Below, one piece after another: positions 6,914 to 11,061 of a DNA stretch of 11,061 nt. Within the stretch, counting starts at the first letter, position 1; each line of letters opens with the position of its first letter. Location: the NCBI GenBank assembly GCA_946538475.1, contig CAMNGN010000062.1, positions 1 to 11,061 on the forward strand, written 5' to 3'. This DNA comes from an uncultured Blautia sp. GTDB taxonomy: Bacteria; Bacillota; Clostridia; Lachnospirales; Lachnospiraceae. A model generated the notes under the pieces. It saw only the letters and a program-made list of their open reading frames with translations. It did not search any database and was not told where the DNA came from. Made by a program: the position numbers and the translations under genes.

Positions 6914-8572
6914 ATGGGCAAAAAACTGGTGAATCTGCTGCTGTTCCTCCTGGTAACGGCGGCTTGCATAGCGATGACATGGTTCATCGGACAGAATCAG
7001 CCTGCGGTCATGCTCTACAACTTTATCTTCCTCGGCGTGATGGTCGTCCTTTATCTGGCCGGCATGTTCGGAGGAATGTACCGTATGGACGACGTCGGTA
7101 GAGCACTGAAAAGGGCAACAGACGAAATTGCATCGATCTTCAAGCTTCCGGGCAAGGCAAAAGCCTCCGACCTGACTGCTCTGGACGGCGCTTTCGAGCA
7201 TCGTTTCCTCGACAGAAAGCTTCGTGAGTTTTCGGATGACATCAGCAAGACCCAGGAGGGTATCGGCGACGTCGAGGATTATATCAACAGTGACGAGCTT
7301 GACATTTACACACACAAGAGGCTCATGGACCTTGTGCCGGACATTTTTACGAGCCTCGGTATTCTGGGAACATTCCTCGGTCTTGTGTGGGGCCTCAAAA
7401 ACTTTGATCCGAACAATTACGAGGCGATCACCGGTTCGGTATCCTCTCTTGTCGACGGTATCAAGGTCGCGTTCCTCACCTCGATCTACGGTATTGCGTT
7501 TTCCATCATCTATTCCTATGGTGCAAAGAGCGGTTATTCGGCCATGCAGGAAGCCCTGCAGATGTTCCTCAACCGTTTCCACAGCTATGTGATGCCATCG
7601 GCCGAGAATGATTCGCGCAATCTCCTTGTGGCAAGCCAGAAGCTCCAGACGGACGCCATGAGACAGATGACGGAGCAGTTTACCGTATCGATGGCGAACA
7701 GCTTCGAGCAGGTCATCACGCCCACGTTCCAAAAGATGAACGATTCGCTGGACACGCTGGTCAATTCGGTGACCCAGGTGCAGACGGAAGCCATACAGGA
7801 TATTCTCGATATATTTATGAGAGAGATGAGCAGCCGTTTCCAGCTGCAGTTTGATGATTTTAACGATGCACTGAAGCAGCTGAAAAAATCACTGACGGAA
7901 ACCACCGAGTATACGAGCGACCTGTACCGCTCGCTGAGTCAGCAGATGGGCGACGCCTACGCGCAGCAGGATCAGGCGATCACCGAAGCGGTCACCGAGA
8001 TGGGCAATCTGCAGAACCGCTTTATGGCCACCGCCACCCGTATCACGCAGGACAATCAGAGTATCCAGAAACAGCAGCAGCAGGATTACGAGCATATAGT
8101 GGAATATATGAAAGATTCCGAGCAGTCTGCGGCCAAGTTCTGGGTGGCCTGCAACCAGACGATGAAGCGTTATGTGGAAGCTGCCGGCGCCGCTGTCGAG
8201 AACATCAATGCGACGGAGGAGATCAGTGCACAGGTGCAGCAGGAGAACAAACGCCTCATCGAAGATTTCAATGCCAACATGAAAGAATATGCAGAGTATC
8301 AGAAACAGTCGTATCAGACGATGAACGAAGTGAAGAGACTTCTGCGGGATATTCAGGTGGCACAGAACGAGAGCACGGCAACGGGAGGATCGCAGCCTAA
8401 ACTGCAGACCGGCCGCAGTGACAGACTGCAGCAGCAGGAGGCCATCCGCAGGCTCCAGCGTTCCCTGGAACAGCAGAATGCGGAACAGACACAGCTCCTG
8501 CAGGAGATCGCAGACAATATCAGCGAGATTTCCCGCCAGGCACAGAAAGGCAGATTTAACATATTTAAGTAA
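6914..8572 (+). CDS. MotA/TolQ/ExbB-type proton channel protein with long coiled-coil tail (ZorA-like)
   Basis: A 552-residue membrane protein of the MotA/TolQ/ExbB superfamily, whose members form pentameric channels around a MotB/ExbD-type dimer and turn ion flow into motion. Hydrophobic segments lie at about residues 5-25, 32-54, 141-161 and 184-206, the MotA/ZorA four-segment plan. A cytoplasmic loop covers 55-140. The family core is clear in DIFTSLGILGTFLGLVWGL and DGIKVAFLTSIYGIAFSIIY, with polar Thr153 in segment 3 and Thr189-Ser190 in segment 4 where the partner's Asp would sit. After residue 210 comes a Gln-rich, largely helical tail of about 340 residues, far longer than in flagellar MotA. 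This tail is the main reason to compare it with ZorA of Zorya defence. AAGGAGGT precedes the ATG by five bases. The partner gene begins 12 bases downstream. The function is not known; flagellar MotA and ExbB fit less well. Confidence 0.85.
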   Translation: MGKKLVNLLLFLLVTAACIAMTWFIGQNQPAVMLYNFIFLGVMVVLYLAGMFGGMYRMDDVGRALKRATDEIASIFKLPGKAKASDLTALDGAFEHRFLDRKLREFSDDISKTQEGIGDVEDYINSDELDIYTHKRLMDLVPDIFTSLGILGTFLGLVWGLKNFDPNNYEAITGSVSSLVDGIKVAFLTSIYGIAFSIIYSYGAKSGYSAMQEALQMFLNRFHSYVMPSAENDSRNLLVASQKLQTDAMRQMTEQFTVSMANSFEQVITPTFQKMNDSLDTLVNSVTQVQTEAIQDILDIFMREMSSRFQLQFDDFNDALKQLKKSLTETTEYTSDLYRSLSQQMGDAYAQQDQAITEAVTEMGNLQNRFMATATRITQDNQSIQKQQQQDYEHIVEYMKDSEQSAAKFWVACNQTMKRYVEAAGAAVENINATEEISAQVQQENKRLIEDFNANMKEYAEYQKQSYQTMNEVKRLLRDIQVAQNESTATGGSQPKLQTGRSDRLQQQEAIRRLQRSLEQQNAEQTQLLQEIADNISEISRQAQKGRFNIFK

Positions 8573-8584
8573 GGAGTGAAGTAA

Positions 8585-9568
8585 GTGCGCAAAAAGCGAA
8601 AATCCGATGATGGCGGATTCAGTATCTGGCGTTCCTACTCCGATATGATGGCCGGCGTCCTGCTTCTCTTCGTGCTTATCATGTGCGTCACTTTGTTTCA
8701 GGCGCAGAAAAGCTACAACGACAGTATAAAAGAGCGGGATGAAAAGATCGCTCTTCAGGAGGAGTATACCGCGGAGCTTCTGGCAAAGCAGATGGAGCTC
8801 GATGAACAGGCGACCACACTTAAGGAGCAGGAAGAAGAGCTCAGTGCGGCGGACGAAAAGATGAGTGAGCAGAAAATGCTCCTGGCCGAGATGGCGCGGC
8901 AGTTGGACGAAAAGCAGAAACAGCTGGATGCGCAGGCGACAAAGCTTGACGAACAGGCGACGCAGCTTACCGAGCAGCAGACAGCTCTCGATGAGAAGAC
9001 GGCACAGATCGCTTCGCAGCAGCAGAAGATCGATGCGATCATCGGCGTGAAGGCCGAGGTGGTCGAATCCCTCAGACAGGAATTTGCTTCCAACAATGTG
9101 AGTGTGGATATCGATTCCAAGACAGGTGCCATGACATTGGATGCCAACGTCATGTTCGAGTATGACAGCGCCGAGCTGACGGAAGACGGTATGGATGCGC
9201 TGCGGCAGGTACTTCCGATCTACTGCAAAGTGCTGCTCAGCGAAGAATTCAAGCCGTACCTTGCCGAGATCATCATAGACGGATACACAGACGATGAAGG
9301 CGATTACGCTTACAACCTGATGCTTTCGCAGAATCGTTCGCTTTCGGTTGCGAACTATCTGCTCGAGATCGAAGGAGACTTCCTGTCCTCTTCGGAAAGC
9401 ATCGATCTTAAGGACTATCTGACAGTCAACGGTCATTCCATGTCCAACCCGATCCTCGATGCTTCGGGCAATGTCGACAAAGACGCTTCCCGTCGAGTGG
9501 AAGTAAAGTTCAGGCTGAAGGATGAAGAGATGATTTCGGAACTGAATGATATTATGACTGCGGAGTGA
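8585..9568 (+). CDS. MotB/OmpA-type stator protein with long heptad stalk (ZorB-like)
   Basis: This is the likely partner of the channel protein: a single-span membrane protein anchored to peptidoglycan. The start is GTG at 8585, with AAGGAG (8571-8576) overlapping the upstream stop codon, so translation is probably coupled. A basic N-terminus leads into WRSYSDMMAGVLLLFVLIM, where Asp20 at the start of the single membrane segment matches the proton-carrying Asp of MotB. Residues 65-149 form a coiled coil with a hydrophobic residue at every seventh position without a break: 65, 72, 79, 86, 93, 100, 107, 114, 121, 128, 135, 142 and 149. The OmpA domain (about 180-312) has VMFEYDSAELTEDG, then DGYTDDEG, then NLMLSQNRSLSVANYLL, then ASRRVEVKF. 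Asp236 and Arg251 occupy the usual diaminopimelate-binding positions. The total length is 327 residues; the stalk is longer than I know for ZorB or MotB. Confidence 0.85.
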   Translation: MRKKRKSDDGGFSIWRSYSDMMAGVLLLFVLIMCVTLFQAQKSYNDSIKERDEKIALQEEYTAELLAKQMELDEQATTLKEQEEELSAADEKMSEQKMLLAEMARQLDEKQKQLDAQATKLDEQATQLTEQQTALDEKTAQIASQQQKIDAIIGVKAEVVESLRQEFASNNVSVDIDSKTGAMTLDANVMFEYDSAELTEDGMDALRQVLPIYCKVLLSEEFKPYLAEIIIDGYTDDEGDYAYNLMLSQNRSLSVANYLLEIEGDFLSSSESIDLKDYLTVNGHSMSNPILDASGNVDKDASRRVEVKFRLKDEEMISELNDIMTAE

Positions 9569-9576
9569 ATAATTAA

Positions 9577-10452
9577 ATGACGGTAAAAATTGGCAGAAAC
9601 GATCCCTGCTGGTGCGGCAGCGGTCGAAAATACAAGAAATGCCACGAGGCATTTGACGAAAAGATGGAGATGTTCCGGCGCAAAGGAGTTCCTGTCTTGG
9701 ATCATGATCTGATCAAGACACCGGAGCAGATCGAAAAAATAAAGGAGAGCTGCAAGATCAACATTGCCGTTCTGGATTATGTCGGAGAACATATCGGACC
9801 CGGAGTGACCACGCAGCAGATCGACGACTGGGTGCACGAGATCACCGTGCGCCACGGCGGAATTCCCGCTCCTCTGAATTACAACGGATTTCCAAAAAGC
9901 GTGTGCACATCCATCAATGAGGTGGTGTGCCACGGTATCCCGTCGGAGGATGTGGTTCTGAAAGAGGGAGACATCGTCAATGTTGACGTATCGACCATCT
10001 ATAACGGATATTTTTCGGACTCTTCCCGCATGTACATGATCGGAAAAGTGAGTCCCGAAAAAGAGCGTCTGGTTCGCGTTACAAAAGAGTGTATGGAGGC
10101 CGGGCTGGAAAAAGTACAGCCATGGACGCCCATCGGAAACATGGGGCATGCCGTGCATCAGCATGCGCTTGACAACGGCTATACGGTCGTCCGCGAGATA
10201 GGCGGGCACGGGGTCGGCCTCGAGTTTCACGAGGATCCCTGGGTCAGCTATACATCCGAGGAGAACAGCGGAGTGCTGATGGTTCCGGGGATGATCTTTA
10301 CCATCGAGCCTATGGTGAACATGGGCAAAGAGGATATCTGGCAGGATGAGGATGACGGGTGGACCGTCCGTACCGATGACGGGCTGCCTTCCGCACAGTG
10401 GGAGATCATGGTGCTGGTGACCGAGACCGGGCATGAGGTGCTGTGCTGGTGA
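9577..10452 (+). CDS. map: Type I methionine aminopeptidase with N-terminal SEC-C motif
   Basis: It removes the initiator methionine from nascent proteins. The 291-residue protein starts with a SEC-C zinc-binding motif, IGRNDPCWCGSGRKYKKCH (residues 5-23), joined to a pita-bread catalytic domain; this two-part form is common in Clostridia. All five metal ligands are identifiable: Asp137 (VNVDVS), Asp148 (FSDSS), His211 (GGHGVG), Glu244 (IEPMV) and Glu276 (QWEIMV). The accessory histidines His119 (VCHG) and His218 (FHED) are also there. The ATG at 9577 lies eight bases after the OmpA-protein stop, with only GGAG at 9562-9565, eleven bases upstream, so it probably depends on the upstream operon promoter. 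The TGA stop is the second to fourth base of a perfect 28-bp inverted repeat. The protein ends LCW at about the usual length, so that overlap has not clearly truncated it. Confidence 0.95.
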   Translation: MTVKIGRNDPCWCGSGRKYKKCHEAFDEKMEMFRRKGVPVLDHDLIKTPEQIEKIKESCKINIAVLDYVGEHIGPGVTTQQIDDWVHEITVRHGGIPAPLNYNGFPKSVCTSINEVVCHGIPSEDVVLKEGDIVNVDVSTIYNGYFSDSSRMYMIGKVSPEKERLVRVTKECMEAGLEKVQPWTPIGNMGHAVHQHALDNGYTVVREIGGHGVGLEFHEDPWVSYTSEENSGVLMVPGMIFTIEPMVNMGKEDIWQDEDDGWTVRTDDGLPSAQWEIMVLVTETGHEVLCW

Positions 10453-10519
10453 AACAGAGGGACGGTTCTCAATGAGTACATGGGGAAGGTTCTCATTGAG
10501 AACCGTCCCTCTGTTTCAC
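10449..10519 (+). repeat. Perfect 28-bp inverted repeat (REP-like) at the map stop
   Basis: The left arm is 10449-10476 and the right arm 10492-10519. All 28 positions are exactly complementary around a 15-base loop. The arms contain GAAACAGAGGGACGGTTCTC and its complement. GAGAACCGTCCC is a core I recall from dispersed intergenic palindromes in clostridial and other genomes, often linked to Y1 (REP-associated tyrosine) transposases; no transposase is in this window. GGTTCTCA recurs at 10464-10471 and 10488-10495, showing internal duplication. The left arm begins inside the last sense codon of map and supplies its TGA stop. There is no T run after it, so it may protect the 3' end of mRNA more than terminate transcription. 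Confidence 0.8.
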
Positions 10520-10560
10520 TCTTGCGAATGAACAGTAATAACAAGATTTTAAGTTGATGC

Positions 10561-10589
10561 TTGCACTCCGCGTCAGTTTAGTGTATAAT
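10561..10589 (+). promoter_or_regulatory. Promoter of rplS
   Basis: TTGCAC at 10561-10566, a 17-base spacer and a perfect TATAAT at 10584-10589. Transcription should start near 10595, exactly at the foot of the leader hairpin, giving a 5' leader of about 117 nt. rplS therefore appears to have its own strong promoter here and is not dependent on the upstream operon. Confidence 0.87.
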
Positions 10590-10593
10590 AATT

Positions 10594-10639
10594 TGCGTTG
10601 CTGATAACGGGCATGCGGATTCCCGGCATCGGCAGCGCA
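10594..10639 (+). promoter_or_regulatory. Structured rplS leader (L19-leader-like)
   Basis: TGCGTTGCTGAT (10594-10605) pairs over all 12 positions, with two G-T wobbles, with ATCGGCAGCGCA (10628-10639). After a 2x2 internal loop, CGGG (10608-10611) pairs with CCCG (10622-10625) around a ten-base loop, CATGCGGATT. The hairpin sits at the very 5' end of the predicted transcript. Ribosomal protein L19 leaders that may bind L19 for autoregulation are known in Firmicutes. I infer this is one; I did not align it to the family model. Confidence 0.6.
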
Positions 10640-10711
10640 GAAAATAAGATGGTCCGCTTTTACCGTCGGGTATTATGAACATCCAAATACATCAGATAAG
10701 GAGAAACAGAC

Positions 10712-11059
10712 ATGAACGAGATTATCAGAAACATTGAAGCGCAGCAGCTCAAAGCAGAAGTGCCGGAGTTCAGAGTAGGCGATACCGTAAGAGTACACGC
10801 ACTCATCAAAGAAGGCGCTCGCGAAAGAATCCAGATTTTTGAGGGTACTGTCCTTAAGAGACAGGGCGGCAGCAACAGAGAAACCTTTACTGTCCGCAAG
10901 ACATCCAACGGCATCGGTGTTGAGAAGACATGGCCGCTGCATTCCCCGCATGTTGTTAAGGTAGAAGTAATCCGCCATGGTAAAGTACGCCGTGCAAAAC
11001 TTAACTATCTGAGACAGCGCGTAGGTAAAGCTGCCAAAGTTAAAGAGCGCATGAGATAA
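10712..11059 (+). CDS. rplS: 50S ribosomal protein L19
   Basis: L19 lies at the interface of the 30S and 50S subunits and contributes to an intersubunit bridge. The gene is complete at 115 residues, the normal length. Family motifs are present: FRVGDTVRVH, RIQIFEGTVLKRQGG, FTVRKTSNGIGVEKTWPLHSP and the basic tail KVRRAKLNYLRQR. TAAGGAG (10697-10703) lies eight bases before the ATG. The usual neighbours trmD and rimM do not precede it here; map and a palindromic repeat do, and it has its own promoter and structured leader. What follows is outside the window. Confidence 0.98.
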   Translation: MNEIIRNIEAQQLKAEVPEFRVGDTVRVHALIKEGARERIQIFEGTVLKRQGGSNRETFTVRKTSNGIGVEKTWPLHSPHVVKVEVIRHGKVRRAKLNYLRQRVGKAAKVKERMR

Positions 11060-11061
11060 TT

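Noticed and set aside
8777..9031. Tandem DNA repeat or CRISPR-like array in the OmpA-type gene
   Set aside because: The seven-residue period is at protein level (a coiled-coil heptad); codons differ between units and there are no spacer-repeat blocks.
7889..9652. A 587-codon open frame on the minus strand opposite the channel and OmpA genes
   Set aside because: It is the mirror of the plus-strand Gln/Glu/Leu-rich coiled coils. It has no recognisable domain, crosses three well-supported genes and lacks its own promoter.
10529..10538. TGAACAGTAA after the palindrome, similar to the end of the pheS-leader repeat
   Set aside because: The match is too short, with no partner arm nearby, to call a third copy.

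Overview
The window reads as chromosomal DNA of a clostridial Firmicute, most likely a Lachnospiraceae-type anaerobe. The reasons are the Firmicute-style 6S RNA, the methionine aminopeptidase with an N-terminal SEC-C zinc motif, strong AAGGAG ribosome binding sites, consensus sigma-A promoters, and short palindromic repeats of the kind seen between genes in such genomes. All supported genes lie on the plus strand. The assignment is inferred from gene style, not from a search.

Layout. (1) 2-508 is the C-terminal third of ATP-dependent PEP carboxykinase (pckA), followed by a strong terminator. (2) 656-897 is a complete non-coding RNA unit: promoter, 6S RNA (ssrS) and intrinsic terminator. (3) 934-2893 holds galM (aldose 1-epimerase) and a BrkB/YihY-family membrane protein. 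galM has no room for its own promoter after the 6S terminator. (4) 2894-3220 is non-coding: a promoter, a terminator-like hairpin, and a modular inverted-repeat element of about 144 bp that ends just before the pheS ribosome binding site. (5) 3221-6686 is the pheS-pheT operon for phenylalanyl-tRNA synthetase, ending at a terminator-like hairpin. (6) 6862-10452 is a three-gene operon with its own promoter. It encodes a MotA/ExbB-type channel protein with a long coiled-coil tail, a MotB/OmpA-type partner with an 85-residue heptad stalk, and a SEC-C methionine aminopeptidase. A perfect 28-bp inverted repeat overlaps the map stop codon. (7) 10561-11059 is a promoter, a structured leader and rplS (ribosomal protein L19).

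Most of the window is housekeeping: gluconeogenesis, galactose metabolism, tRNA charging, N-terminal protein maturation and the ribosome. The unusual part is the pair at 6914-9568. Its architecture is closest to the ZorA/ZorB motor of Zorya anti-phage defence: four membrane segments plus a long tail, and a one-membrane-segment Asp-containing stator with a peptidoglycan-binding domain. Yet no ZorC, ZorD or ZorE effector is visible, and the third gene is map. It may be an ion-driven envelope motor of unknown purpose. The second theme is non-coding structure: a 6S RNA feeding galM, a modular palindromic element in the pheS leader with a related fragment after pckA, a REP-like palindrome at the map stop, and a 5'-terminal rplS leader hairpin.
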